In this document: in pieces, positions 1-10,668 of the stretch
How positions within the stretch are numbered: the first letter of the stretch is position 1
Layout: each line of letters starts with the position of its first letter
NCBI RefSeq assembly: GCF_000400465.1
Contig: NW_008806276.1
Span: 372,001-436,000, forward strand
Length of the DNA stretch: 64,000 bases
Direction of reading: 5' to 3'
Source: Wallemia ichthyophaga EXF-994
Lineage: Eukaryota; Basidiomycota; Wallemiomycetes; Wallemiales; Wallemiaceae
Notes under the pieces: generated by a model
What the model was told of the DNA's origin: nothing
Seen by the model: the letters and a program-made list of their open reading frames with translations, nothing else
Databases searched by the model: none
Made by a program: the position numbers and the translations under genes

Positions 1-1374
1 ACTGCTCCCTCACAAACCCAATCACCAGAAACGCAACCTCAACTGTATACTGAACTTGGAAATGCCGGTAGTACAGCATCATCAGAGGGAACCCCCAAGG
101 TCACAGAGAAGGCACCTGCTGCCAGCAGATTTGCTAAATTCTTCGATGCCAAGCCAAAATCACATCAACATGCAATGGATGCACAAGCTAAATGGCTCGA
201 TGCTCAGAGAAGGAAGGAAGCTGAGCCAGCAGTCAATTCTCCAACCCCACCAAACCTAACAAATGACCAACCAGAAATGCAAAGAGTCTTGGCAATGTTA
301 CAAACCTCAAACTCATCTACACCAGTGCCTCAACCATCTTCCGTAAAAGAAATTAGTAGACCGACATCCACATCATCAGCTGGAGCTGATCTAACAGCAA
401 TTTTACACCAACAACAACAAGCTGCGTTCCGTAATCAACAACTTCAACAACAACAACAAATAATAATGCAACAAAGGAAAGAACGCGAGCAGGAATTACA
501 GAGGGAAAGAATGCAAAGGGAGCATCAAGCTTTATTACTTGCACAGGCTCAGAGGAGGCAACAATCACCGCAAGATCCTGCAATACTAAATGCTTTATCG
601 CTTTCACGTAATAAGGGCAGTCCAGCTGCAGCAATGTCACCAAATGTGATGCACCAACAACAATCAAGAATGAGTCCAATGAATGACCCAAGAGCGGCAG
701 CGCTGCAAGAGTATCAAATGAGATTGGCGTATGAGAGACAGAGGCAACTTCAACAGAATGAAATGGCAGATCCGCAACCAGAGCAAAGTCAGCAACAAAA
801 GCTGCAGGAGATGTTAATGATGCAGCAACAGCAAGCACAAATGAGACAAATGCAACAAGCAAATGCTATGAGAGGAGCACCACCAGAGCATTTAGCAGCG
901 TTGATAAGAGGAGGAGGTAACACACAATCACCAAATAGTGGATCAAATCCACAAGCTGGGACATTGCTTATGCAACAGATTCAACAGCAACAAGGACAGG
1001 TACCTTCAACGATAAGTCCACCACATGCACCACACCAACAGCAGCACTCCCAAGCTAATGAGATGTTACTCCAACAACAGCGTTTGCTCGCTCAACAGAG
1101 AGGCATGCAAGCCGCACAGGCGCAAGCGCAAGCGCAAGCTGCAGCACTCGCGACTGCTATACAACAACAACAACAGCAACAACAGCAACCTATGAGTGGA
1201 TTTATGAATCAGCAACCACATCAACCGTATCAATCACAACAGCAGCATCCTGACATGCACCACTATGCCAACAACAACAACTCATTCGATCACGTCTCCA
1301 AGATGGCAGGACCACAACAGTCTCATCTCATGGATGCTCAGCAGCAGAGACAGAAGCAAGCACAGCGTAGGTAG
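1..1374 (+). CDS. Gln-rich low-complexity protein, 5' end missing
   Basis: The frame is open from the first base of the window to the TAG at 1372-1374, so the gene starts to the left and at least 457 residues are present. The early part holds a short hydrophobic/basic motif, SRFAKFFDAKP (about residues 40-50). The rest is dominated by Gln, Met and Ala, with many polyQ runs and a charged, probably coiled-coil segment (ERMQREHQALLLAQAQRR). No enzymatic domain is visible. Such Gln-rich tails are common in fungal transcription co-regulators and mRNA-body (decapping, 4E-T-like) proteins; the SRFAKFF motif loosely recalls the latter, but this is a guess. An internal ATG at 175 should not be taken as the start, because the frame continues upstream with the same composition. 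Confidence 0.8.
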   Translation, partial: TAPSQTQSPETQPQLYTELGNAGSTASSEGTPKVTEKAPAASRFAKFFDAKPKSHQHAMDAQAKWLDAQRRKEAEPAVNSPTPPNLTNDQPEMQRVLAMLQTSNSSTPVPQPSSVKEISRPTSTSSAGADLTAILHQQQQAAFRNQQLQQQQQIIMQQRKEREQELQRERMQREHQALLLAQAQRRQQSPQDPAILNALSLSRNKGSPAAAMSPNVMHQQQSRMSPMNDPRAAALQEYQMRLAYERQRQLQQNEMADPQPEQSQQQKLQEMLMMQQQQAQMRQMQQANAMRGAPPEHLAALIRGGGNTQSPNSGSNPQAGTLLMQQIQQQQGQVPSTISPPHAPHQQQHSQANEMLLQQQRLLAQQRGMQAAQAQAQAQAAALATAIQQQQQQQQQPMSGFMNQQPHQPYQSQQQHPDMHHYANNNNSFDHVSKMAGPQQSHLMDAQQQRQKQAQRR

Positions 1375-2084
1375 TGAGATATGGTGTAGGTGTTCTTCAC
1401 TAACGGTTTCACAGTTATGGCATTGCTGAATGGTGGACGTTAATAAACTAACAATCAAAGAACAGCATCTATTCATTCTCTATTACAAATCTTCTTGGTA
1501 AATTTGATCTCTTTATTCAGACCACTCATTCTTCTCACTCCATTCATCTTAATGCATATCTCGTTTTCACTTGAAATTTAATTGTGTGCCTGAAATTAAA
1601 TAGCGCGCCCACTTCACAGTCGCCGCTGTCAATTACCACCACGTATCATTATGAAATTATGAAAATGAATAAATAGATTTTAAATATTACAGTTTAAATT
1701 ATCCGCAAATTTTAACAGCTCAATCAATCCCATCAAGCTCGTTTTGCTGGGTGCCTCAATTATCATTCCAAAACCGCGATAAGCGACAGTAGTATAAGCG
1801 TAAATGGGTTTATCACTTATGATATACGCAAAATAAACTACAGCAAAATCAATGTGATTATATCGTTGAGTTCATTTAGGATCGTCCATCGAAATCATCC
1901 ACTCCATTAATTTAGCAGATTGGAGAAATGTGACCACGCTCGACGGAATTCTGCGAATAACCCTTTTTTTATTACCTGCGCTTCTATCTATAAAAATCAC
2001 ACCGTTTCAGTCCAAGTAGTGAAAAAATTCATGGTAGAAAACTTTAGGTCAAATAAAAGGAGTCTTCAAATGTTTCAAACAAGT
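1375..2084. other. intergenic stretch between two gene 3' ends
   Basis: About 710 bases lie between the stop of the Gln-rich gene and the stop of the minus-strand PLP-rhodanese gene. The stretch is AT-rich, with only short frames lacking family similarity, and it must hold both 3' UTRs. I see no tRNA, repeat array or conserved motif in it. It is unusually long for a convergent gap in this window, so a small RNA gene cannot be excluded. Confidence 0.5.
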
Positions 2085-3849
2085 TTATGTCTTGACTATC
2101 GACTGTCTAGCTCTGCGAATGAATCGGATGAAGCGCTTCGACGATGAAAGTTTTCTATTTGAATTTTCTTGGTCTTTGTGTTCAACGAGTATTCCAGTTT
2201 TGGTAGATAATTGAGATAGCGACGACTTGCTTATTGTTAGAACATCAGCTGCTCTCTCAATCGGTTTACCCTCATCGGTCCAGCGATTGATTCCCCCCCT
2301 CACTGTAAACGCTTCGAAGCCAGAATTTCTCAAGACACTCACAGCGCTCCTAGAAGTACCGCCGTCTTCGCATAGTATTACTAGGCACTTGCTTCCGCGA
2401 TAAGGGTCAGCTACTGCTGCCAGCTTCTCATCAAGAATTGGCCATTGTCTTGCCATCTCGCTCGCGTTCAAGAAAGGATTAGGTGTGTAGTGTGGATATA
2501 AGTCTTCAAGTATTGGGATATTTACTGAAGATGGTATTCGGAAATGATTGAACAAGCTGCTGCTTCGAAGATCCAACACCTGCGTAGACACTTGCTTGGC
2601 AATGACGGCAGCCTCTTCAGGATGCAACTCCCATCCATCGAGATATGGATACTTGTCTACACCCAGCAACTCGCTATTGTGCATGGGCGCGAAGTAGGCT
2701 TCACCTAGCTTCTCTTTGTATTCGCTCATGTAGACGTATGGAAGATCGCAGCAGATAAAGACGCAGTTTACGAACCCATCTTCACTACTTCTCAACTTGT
2801 CGAGCTCCTTCATTTCCTTAGCTCGGTCTAGATAGTTATAAAGACCCTTTAAGTTCTGAGACTGGTCAGGTTAAGGCTAATATTGAGAGGTTCAGACTCA
2901 CAAAGCCAGAGGAAGGTCCTGCTATGATACCATTTCTCGAAAGCCATAAGCTCAATTCATACGAGTCTTTGCTACCGACTTCTTCGATAGTATCGACCGC
3001 ACCGCGCCAGTCGTACCACGTAACTGGCAGTAACATGGACAGAGCTCTTGGACCAGGTACCCTGTCACCTGCTGTGGTACAAACACCTACATTGGTAATG
3101 TTTGGTGTACTGGCTTTAACTGAGTCAGTTGATTGTGGATCCTCATTAAGCAAACAAACCTTTCAGAGCAAGACCAGTCCCAGTCATAGTTCCACCCGTT
3201 CCAATACCTGCGCTAAAAACGCCTACATTTGGTAGCTGCTTGAGTATTTGTTGAGCCGTCCACCTTCCATGAGCCGCAGGATTATCTGGATTGGTATACT
3301 GATCCACATTTAAGGAGCAAGGGTCTTTCCCTCGGTTAGTAGCATGGTAGATACCGCCGTAAACATCGCTACTGAGCGGCTGACTTGGACCACCGCTGAA
3401 GTTCAACTCCAATCCGAAGAAACGCAGGAGGTCTATCTTGGCTGCACTTGTTTTGTTCGAGAGATTGGCTTTCGTCCTCTCAATCCCCATCCTAGCAACA
3501 CCAGTCAATGAGTTAAAGGTAAAAGTATAGCAGACACATACTGTCTTGCAATAACGCTTAAAGACATGATGGTTGAGCCGCTTGAATACTCTACAATTTC
3601 TTTGGTGATTCCTGGTTTGATTTCACCATCTCTTTTGGCTTTCTCAAGCATGTTAAAAGCAGGAAACGCTTTGACGTTGTTTAGCGGATGTGCGGAGTGC
3701 ACCTTAGCAAATATCCTAATCCTATCGTCATTTGCGAACTTGTGATTGGGCAGTTCAACGAGTGGAGTTGGAGGTGTTTTGTCGGGATTCAGATAGTCCA
3801 AGAGGGCATCTTCACCGCTGTAAACGTTTAACTCTTTATTGGTTGACAT
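2085..3849 (-). CDS. PLP-dependent cysteine synthase-like enzyme fused to a C-terminal rhodanese domain
   Basis: Four exons (3849-3542, 3491-3160, 3119-2902, 2855-2085) join into 542 residues. The first two thirds are a fold-type II PLP enzyme of the cysteine synthase/cystathionine beta-synthase family: the lysine region (PLNNVKAFPAFN), the substrate loop (EYSSGSTIMSL), the phosphate-binding loop (GIGTGGTMTGTG) and the C-terminal AGPSSGF motif are all present. The last part reads as a rhodanese domain with an active-site-like segment CEDGGTSRSA. This two-domain arrangement is a known fungal type; the role is probably sulfur amino acid or sulfide handling, but the substrate is not established. 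Introns are 50, 40 and 46 nt. The second intron (3120-3159) uses GTTTGT, and a 73-nt alternative ending nearer 3087 also keeps frame. The start at 3849 fits the usual N terminus of the family. Confidence 0.85.
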
Positions 3850-4254
3850 GGCTAAGGGTTAAGAAGACAACTTCGGAATCGGTTAAATTAAAGGATTCGA
3901 GGGTGCAATCAGATAACATGCGGCGACTTGTGAGGGTCTCGAAGGATGCAATCGAACCCTGACTGACGATATTGACTGTGCGTCGAACGTCAAATTGAAA
4001 TTTCGGCGGACCTTGAAAACATCGCAGCTTAATTAAGACGGTCATCATCACAACTTAAGGCAAAATGTCCCATAATCAAAGAAATGACAGTATAAATGGT
4101 GTGTAGCTTAAATAGTTAGCAATGGTCATCTCAATTTCATCAAAGTAGTTGCCGAAACCGACAACAGCGTAATTAAGGATCTAGACAGCAACGAAAGTTC
4201 GCCTGGTGGTGAGTTGGTTGTCGCAGGTGCTTTAATATTGCCCGCTTATCTCAC
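3850..4254. promoter_or_regulatory. divergent intergenic region between PLP-rhodanese and DHA2 transporter genes
   Basis: 405 bases separate the two start codons and should contain both promoters. It is one of the longest divergent gaps in the window. Two similar stretches around 3897-3912 and 3938-3955 share the pattern TCGA-n-GG-n-TGCAATC; whether this is a binding site is unknown. No gene is visible here. Confidence 0.5.
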
Positions 4255-6103
4255 ATGGCAGGGAATATCAACAATGGAGAAAAGCAAATTACAGATCAGA
4301 CAAATTATTTGCCAAAATCTAGAATTGTAATGGTGCGTTTCATTCACAGTGATGCTTTTAATTCATCTGTACTGCTTAGGTGTTTTTCTCGTGTAGCGCT
4401 GTCGATTTCCTGGCATTAATGGATCAGACAAACATTGCTGTCGCTTCAACTTTTATCGCAAGTGATCTCGGCGCAGGAGGGCAATCTTCGTGGATCGCAT
4501 CAGCCTATTTCTTGACTTCTACAGCGATGACTTTGAATTATGGTAGATTATCTGATGTTTGTGGTCGTAAAATGTTACTGATGGTCAGCTTATTCGGTTT
4601 CTTTGTCTTCACGATAGGAAGTAGTTTATCTCAGACCATGACGCAACTGTGAGGTTTGGTTAAACTTAATTGAAAAACACTGACATCATCAAAAGTATCG
4701 TGTTTCGCGCTTTGTCAGGTGCATTTGGCGGTGGGATGATGAGTTTATGCCAACTCATAGTGAGTGATGTAGTCAGCTTGAGAGATCGAGGAAAATGGCA
4801 AGGCATTCTCGGGGCCTTTAACGCATTGGCAAACGGCGTTGGACCAGTAATTGGCGGTGCTTTAGCGACTGTCCAGTGGCGATGGATTTTCTGGCTTAAT
4901 CTGCCTGTACGTGAAGCTTTATAAGGTTAGCGCTTTGCATTTGCTGACTTTTGTGCAGATATGCGCCATTGCTTCGGCTATGGTGTGGTATATAATGCCA
5001 CTGAAAAAAGTAGAAGGTCATTGGAAAGAGAAGGTGGGGAGGATAGATTTCGTCGGTACAATACTCGCATTGCTCAGCACAACGCTGATTATTCTTGGTC
5101 TCACCTGGGCCGGATCTGAGTATGCATGGGATTCAGCGCATGTCCTCTGCACTCTTATTCTCGGTGTCGTCTTAGCAGGTGTATTTCTGGGATGGGAAAA
5201 ATATTCTAATTTACCAGTCATGCCGCTGTATATCTTCAAATCAAGGATGGTCTGTGGAGCATGCATTACACAGGCTATCAATGGTTGGATATTCCTCGTA
5301 CAGACGTTTTATCTACCAAAATTTAGTCAGTTGGCTTTTGGCTACTCTGCTATTATCTCAGCTGCTTTGCTCATACCGCTGACGGTTGTGCAGACCATCA
5401 GCAGCACTATCGGTGGACTACTTGTGACATGGACGGGTAAGTATAAACTCATCATTCTGTCTGGGTGAGTTTGAGACTGCTAAAGCTACCGTGCACTCTC
5501 TGACGTGCTTTAAGATGGGCTCTATGGGTCGTAGGCGTCGGATTGATAAGCACGCTAGATGAAACATCGGGACTGGGCAAGCAGATTGGTTACTCTATCT
5601 TGGCAGGATTTGGTGTTGGCCAGACACTTCAGGCTAGTTTGGTTGCTGTCCAGGCAGGAGTCGAAAGGAAAGACATGGCGGTGGTGACATCGACCCGAAA
5701 CTTTGTGCGCAATCTAGGCGGGACACTGGGATTAGCGATTAGCGGAACGATACTTAACAATATAACGCGGTCAAGATTGTTAGAAGACGGAGTAGCTGAG
5801 GGTGTTATCGACAGCGTTATACGGAGGCCGGAGAGTGCACGAAACGACCTCGACAGTGAAACAAGGAAATTGGTAGTCGATGTGTACAGAATGGGCTTTA
5901 GAGTAGTCTTTTTGACTAGCGCTGCTTTGGCGACCGTGGCTTTCATGGTGGCTCTTCTCATGATGCCGCAGATCAACCTCGATCGCGCTGATGACGAGAA
6001 ACTCAAGGAGGAGGGTAGGAAGTGGGTTGAGGAGGGCAAGAAGGAGAGGCAGAAGGTGGCAGAGAGTGGTGAGTCAGAACAAGAACAAGCTATACATCGA
6101 TAA
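4255..6103 (+). CDS. DHA2-family major facilitator transporter (drug/H+ antiporter or basic amino acid type)
   Basis: Five exons (4255-4332, 4380-4648, 4696-4906, 4959-5464, 5515-6103) give 550 residues. The ATG at 4255 sits in a good context (CACATGG) and is joined by a 47-nt intron to the first membrane helix. The helix-1 motif LALMDQTNIAVAST, the loop 2-3 motif A (GRLSDVCGRK) and the later GGALATVQWRWIFWLNLP motif are typical of the 14-helix DHA2 group of the major facilitator superfamily, which exports drugs or moves basic amino acids into the vacuole. A charged Lys/Glu-rich tail follows the last helix. Substrate and membrane cannot be told from sequence. All four introns are 47-52 nt with GT/AG ends. 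Confidence 0.9.
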
Positions 6104-6180
6104 AAGTGTAAGTAAATATGAAAATGTAAATGTCAATGCCTTGGGAGTGTTGTAATTAATGCAAGTATCCGTGCACCCCA

Positions 6181-6986
6181 TCAATCGATCAAGTCGAGAG
6201 TGCGAACGTAGAGGGGTATAACAGCTTCGCCCCAGCCGCCCATGAGTTCAGTTCTGCAAATCTGTGGAGTTGGTGTGAGTTTATGAGGGTGATTTAGTCC
6301 ACTCACTGGACAGGGACCTTGGAAAGTGTGGTCAGGGTTGTCAGACAGCATGTAGGTGCGAGCAGCGTAGTCAGTTCTCAGTCTGGCCTTTGCGTTGAGC
6401 TTCTGAGAGCGTTGCCGGGCTTGTTGAATGGGTCTTGGTAGGCTGTAAAGTGTATGTGAGTGGGTGAATGACGTAAAGACAATCAAACAGACGAAATTCC
6501 TTCATTCTTGATGCGTTCGCCTTCAAAGTAATCGAAAAGACAGTTGGCGCATGCGATGTGGCCCTGTGCGGAGCGTGTTATCGGTGTCTCAAAACATCAC
6601 AGCCCACTCACACAAGCCGTAGTGCAAGCATTAGAGACGATATCGAAGCAAATTGGGCAGGTGAGATTATTGAATACAGGTCTACCGTCTATATCGTCGT
6701 GTGGAGCCTCTTGAGCTTCCTGAACAGGCTTAGATTTGCCTTTGTGGGGTTGCTGCTGTGTGCTGTGTGCGCTGACAACAGACGAAGATCTCGTAGAATG
6801 TGTAGAATTACTCCTGCTTGCTGATTTGGATCTCTCTCCTGCGCGTGTACGTTTACGAGATTTCGACTCCTTCGACGTCTGTGGAGGTGGAATGCGGGAA
6901 GTCGATGAAGTGGCGTTGGAGATAGCGTTGGTGTCGTCACCGTCGCTATCAGCAGTGAGATCTATGATTGGCTGATTTCGTTTCAT
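6181..6986 (-). CDS. RING-finger protein with SUMO-interaction motif, candidate SUMO-targeted ubiquitin ligase
   Basis: Four exons (6986-6612, 6563-6493, 6442-6307, 6261-6181) give 220 residues. Just after the start lies PIIDLTADSDGDD, a textbook SUMO-interaction motif (hydrophobic core followed by acidic residues). A Ser/Arg-rich linker follows, then a RING finger: CPIC, CTTAC, GH, CANC, and finally CPIC encoded across the last intron. The layout SIM-linker-RING resembles RNF4/Slx8-type ligases, which ubiquitylate SUMO-modified proteins in the nucleus. About 59 residues separate the sixth and seventh zinc ligands, longer than usual. The donor of the middle intron (GTCTGT at 6492) is not canonical, so that junction is the weakest point. 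The start at 6986 was chosen over an upstream ATG (7103) that would overlap the divergent transporter gene. Confidence 0.75.
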
Positions 6987-7028
6987 GATGAATGTTGAGT
7001 GATAACGACCAACTTGGGTTTTCTGATA
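6987..7028. promoter_or_regulatory. 42-bp bidirectional start region
   Basis: Only 42 bases separate the start codons of the minus-strand RING gene (6986) and the plus-strand sugar transporter (7029). No TATA box is evident. Regulatory signals for one or both genes presumably lie inside the neighbouring 5' coding sequence or first introns. Confidence 0.6.
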
Positions 7029-8245
7029 ATGACACAGGGGAAAGAGCACTCTAGGCTGGCTGTAGCAGGCGTGAGTAGCGCTACACGCTGTTGCCACATC
7101 CACTCAAAAACCACCAGGTCGTCGTCTTCTATCTTACAGCAGCTATCGTGATGGTACTCGTGAATAAGGCTGTGCTCAACGTTAGCAACACGCCGCCACT
7201 CTTTTTTCTTTTTATTCAGCTCGCTATAGCGGTCCTCCTGCTTCTGATCAGCCACGCCGTTAAGCTGGTGCGACTACCGCGGATAGAGAAGAAGGTTGTT
7301 CGAGGATTGTGGAAGCTGATTGGAGTGAATGTCGCTGGATTGAGGTGGGCTGAGTGCTGATCTGAGAATTCACCGTTTCTCACGCCCTTTCACAGCTTCA
7401 ACAACTACTGCCTGAAATACATTGACGCGTCTTTCTACCAGGTGGCGCGTGGACTGGTACTGCCCATCACCGTCATCATAAGCTATGCGTTCCTCAAAAC
7501 CCGCCCAAGTAACTGGATTCTGTGCGCGTGTTTCATCATATGTCTCGGTTTTTTCACCTCAGTCCATCCCGGCAACGCGCACCTGAATATGCGTGGTATA
7601 ATCTTCGGGCTGCTCTCATCGCTCACTACTGCAGCACATGCTGTGGTCATTAAGACCAGTCTTCCTGTCGTCGGCGGTTCAACGATTGACATGGCGTATT
7701 ATGTCAATCTATTCTCAGCACTCCTCTTCGTGCCGCTGTCCGTTATCATGGGTGAGCTGCCAACCATCTACGCCCTCTTCTTTCACACCAACGCCCACGA
7801 TCTGTCCGTCTTCTCGATCGGCGCTGCCCTCACTGGCGTCGTCGGGTTCCTCATCTGCATAGCGGGTTTCTTGTCCATCAAGGTGACTTCCCCAATCACC
7901 CATATGGTCAGCTCGGCAGTGCGGTCAGCGCTGATGGCCGTTCTAGGAGTGGTCTTATTTGACGAGCACCTCTCCTCTGAGAAGATAGCGAGTATCGTGA
8001 TTATAGTGCTGGGTAGCGTGTTCTACACTTGGATCAAGGATAGGGAAAGCAGGGCGGCTGCGAGGGCAGACCACGACTATGAGCATCTCGATCAGCAGCC
8101 TCTCGAGACGATTCACGTCGATGGTCAGAGTGATGGGTCGGGCGAGCGTGATGGCGACGTGAACATTCTCTTCGAAGCTCCTCCTGAATATGATTATAGC
8201 GAGGAGCAGCAGCTCAAGAAGCAAACAGCACACAGCAGCTTTTAA
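7029..8245 (+). CDS. nucleotide-sugar transporter, GDP-fucose transporter-like (SLC35C / drug-metabolite superfamily)
   Basis: Three exons (7029-7070, 7118-7344, 7396-8245) give 372 residues with about ten hydrophobic segments. The 14-codon first exon starts at ATG 7029 and joins by a 47-nt intron; without it the frame has no upstream ATG before a stop at 7076. The motifs LSFNNYCLKYIDASFYQVARGL (split across intron 2) and the following LPITVIISYAFLKTRPS match the SLC35C GDP-fucose transporter group, which exchanges GDP-sugars for GMP in the Golgi. The tail is acidic and cytosolic. Fungi with little fucose also carry this group, so the sugar is uncertain. Confidence 0.85.
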
Positions 8246-8294
8246 ACAATTAATACATTAAGACACCCATCTATCTCTATACATGCACAATACA

Positions 8295-10205
8295 TCATAA
8301 TCCTTTCTCGGTCAGCTTTCTGCGTACCTTGACCATTATTCTCCCGAAAGCGTCGTCGTCGTGCGTGTTGGAGGTATTTTTAATATACCTTTGATTCTTC
8401 TGCATGAAATCAATTAATCTGCGACAATCATCGAAGCGTCTGGCGTCGTAAAAGCCTTTCATGAGAAGGTAGAGGGTATTCTTAGTGATGTGAACATTAG
8501 GTTCGTGTGCCATCTGTTCGAGGAGAACCCAAGGAGCAAAAGGGTGATTATTAGCGAGACTAGCTGTAATAGCGTACTGGAAGAGGGCCTGTGTGGGAGC
8601 GAGCCCGCGTCTTTTCATCCGTGTCATCAGGGACTGTGCCTCTGCGAGACCATCAGGAGACCGAGCTAAGTGTGCGCTAATGAGGGATGTGTAAGTGACG
8701 GATGTGGTTGACATGCCCTCTTCCTCCATGCGGTCAAGCAGACAGAGTGCCTCATCCATCTCTCCCTCTTTCGCTAATATGTCGAGCATGTTGGAGTAGA
8801 TGTGCACATCGGCATCGACGTCGCACTCAGCCATCGTGCGCACCACCACGCCGATAGCGTCCGGATGCGTCTGTTTGCGAAGGTATATCAGCAGCATTGA
8901 GAAAGTATGAGCGTCGGGTGGGATATTATTCTCTTTAAGTTGTCTGATGAGATGAATAGTGGTTTGAGTGTCATTGCGCAGTACAGCAGCGCGTATGAGT
9001 ATATTGTACGACACGATAGTTGGGCTGTTCATCTGATGAAACACATGAGTCGCAACGTCGCTCATACCCACTCTGGTGAGGCCTGCAAGAAGGGCGTTAC
9101 AGATTTTGGTAGGGGTAGGAATATCGTGAGCAGTGTAAATGGTCTGCACACTGTCAAAAACTTGCATACCATCGCGACTGCGTGCGTCTATCAAGCGTGC
9201 TATGAGCGCTGCTGCCGTGTCCTCATGTGGGAGAATGCCACTGCGTGACATATGTCTAAGTATGGTTGTGACGCGCTGCGCACTGCTGCGATGTACTAGC
9301 TCCCCCTCCAATACTGCCTGCAGAGAGTGGTGGCCGAGCGCGTCGAGTGGTCTGTCCAAGACACCTGTTGGGAGAGGGGGCGAAGTGCGTTTATGAGTAT
9401 GAGCGAGCGCACGTAGGAAAGCAGCGTAAACTTGGTCGTCATCGAGAAGCGTGTTTTCTTGTGCTGTTAGTGCATCGTACACTTCCAGTATGTATCGCCT
9501 CATGCCGTCCTGGGCGGCTTGGCCGAGGGAGGTGAGTACGGTCTGCTTGTCGACGAGGACATGCGCCCAGCGCACATTTTCGACGTACTCCTGCGCTAGC
9601 TGTAGCGCGGCACCTGATAGACCCGTGTCGCGCGCAACTATGCCGCTCGAGAAGGTGTAGCCAGGTCGAGCAAGTGCCAGCGCACTGCGCGCACCTTGGA
9701 GAGAGTGGGTGAGGGAGTGGGCGGCTACGACACATACTAGCAGTCTGCTGGAGATGGGTGTGGGTGTGGTGTGGTTGCTGCTGCTACTGCTGCTGCTACT
9801 GCACTGACGCTGTCGCTGTTGAAGCCCCTCAAACAGCTTCAACACGCGCGCTGGATTGTTTCTCTGTAGCGCCACCTTCATTGCGCTTAGCAGGGGTCGT
9901 GACTGGCCGCGTGCTGCCAATTCAACGGCTATATCGTCAATCTGTGCGCCGTCGTCGTTTTCACGTGCGAGTGGGGAGAGCCAAGCGTCGAGTAGGTGCG
10001 AGTAGTGTTTGTCTACGGTGTGTGTATTGCTGATATCACCGCATAAAATCCCTCGCAGCGCATCTGTATCACGATTTTGGATGGCTGTGGAGAGGGAGGT
10101 AAGGTGGATGTCTGTGTGTTTGTATCTGCGTGCAGTCTGCACTGTTTTGTAAATATTCCTCCTAGCCAGCGGATTGAGCGGATTCAGCCTCAAGCAGAAG
10201 CTCAT
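8295..10205 (-). CDS. pentatricopeptide-repeat (PPR) protein, probably mitochondrial
   Basis: A single exon codes for 636 residues. The N terminus (MSFCLRLNPLNPLARRN...) is rich in Arg, Leu and Ser with few acids, as in mitochondrial presequences. The C-terminal half carries several 35-residue helical repeats, for example around VSYNILIRAAV, DAHTFSMLL, DVHIYSNMLDILAKEG and VTYTSLISAHLARS, the PPR pattern. PPR proteins bind organellar RNA and act in processing, stability or translation. The N-terminal third includes a Ser run and no clear repeats. Its 3' end faces that of the sugar transporter, with 49 bases between. The exact RNA target cannot be predicted. Confidence 0.85.
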   Translation of the reverse strand: MSFCLRLNPLNPLARRNIYKTVQTARRYKHTDIHLTSLSTAIQNRDTDALRGILCGDISNTHTVDKHYSHLLDAWLSPLARENDDGAQIDDIAVELAARGQSRPLLSAMKVALQRNNPARVLKLFEGLQQRQRQCSSSSSSSSNHTTPTPISSRLLVCVVAAHSLTHSLQGARSALALARPGYTFSSGIVARDTGLSGAALQLAQEYVENVRWAHVLVDKQTVLTSLGQAAQDGMRRYILEVYDALTAQENTLLDDDQVYAAFLRALAHTHKRTSPPLPTGVLDRPLDALGHHSLQAVLEGELVHRSSAQRVTTILRHMSRSGILPHEDTAAALIARLIDARSRDGMQVFDSVQTIYTAHDIPTPTKICNALLAGLTRVGMSDVATHVFHQMNSPTIVSYNILIRAAVLRNDTQTTIHLIRQLKENNIPPDAHTFSMLLIYLRKQTHPDAIGVVVRTMAECDVDADVHIYSNMLDILAKEGEMDEALCLLDRMEEEGMSTTSVTYTSLISAHLARSPDGLAEAQSLMTRMKRRGLAPTQALFQYAITASLANNHPFAPWVLLEQMAHEPNVHITKNTLYLLMKGFYDARRFDDCRRLIDFMQKNQRYIKNTSNTHDDDAFGRIMVKVRRKLTEKGL

Positions 10206-10668
10206 CGTGTTGAATAAAGAAAGGTTAAAAGGATTTAATGGAATTTACTTGGATATATTATCTACTGGAATTTACCTGGGACAGCCTCCGACAGACTCCG
10301 ACAAATTCCGGCACTCGAGACACACGCATCACATATGAAACACCCGTATTCATCCTTCACACAGCTGACACCCGTGCGCAGAACGAACAACTGCGGGTGT
10401 AATTATGCGTGTTCCTGGGAATCAGAAGACCGTCTCAAGCTAATGGAATTGTGAATGGAATCGTACATGAGTAAATAGTCTATATAAGACAGAGCAAGAT
10501 GGGAAAATTTGTAAGAGATTCGGTGAAAATATTCAAATGCTATAGAGTAAAGGAAGGAGTATAATAGAGTGTAATAGAGTGTAATAGAGTGTAATAGAAT
10601 GTAATAGTCCAGCGGTAGAAAGAGTCATCACAGAGCCATGCCATCGCCCAGGGGTATTAGATGAGACA
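10206..10668. other. intergenic region upstream of the PPR gene
   Basis: 463 bases lie between the PPR start and the stop of the cyclin gene, both on the minus strand. It holds the PPR promoter, the cyclin 3' UTR and a five-unit decamer repeat (separate entry). A TATATAAG-like element occurs near 10480. No further gene is visible. Confidence 0.5.
10558..10607. repeat. tandem decamer repeat, five units
   Basis: Five consecutive copies of agtgtaatag are present; the first (agtataatag) and the last (aatgtaatag) each differ by one base. The array lies just downstream of the cyclin gene stop. It is a simple minisatellite, probably length-polymorphic. Confidence 0.9.

Noticed and set aside
353-862. 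169-codon minus-strand frame opposite the Gln-rich gene
   Set aside because: A shadow of CAA/CAG repeats on the other strand; the composition (Leu/Val) follows from polyQ antisense.
3890-3960. paired TCGA-n-GG-n-TGCAATC stretches as an operator
   Set aside because: Only two imperfect copies; too little to claim a binding site.
6558-6975. plus-strand frames across the RING gene
   Set aside because: Overlap conserved minus-strand exons and have no family motifs.
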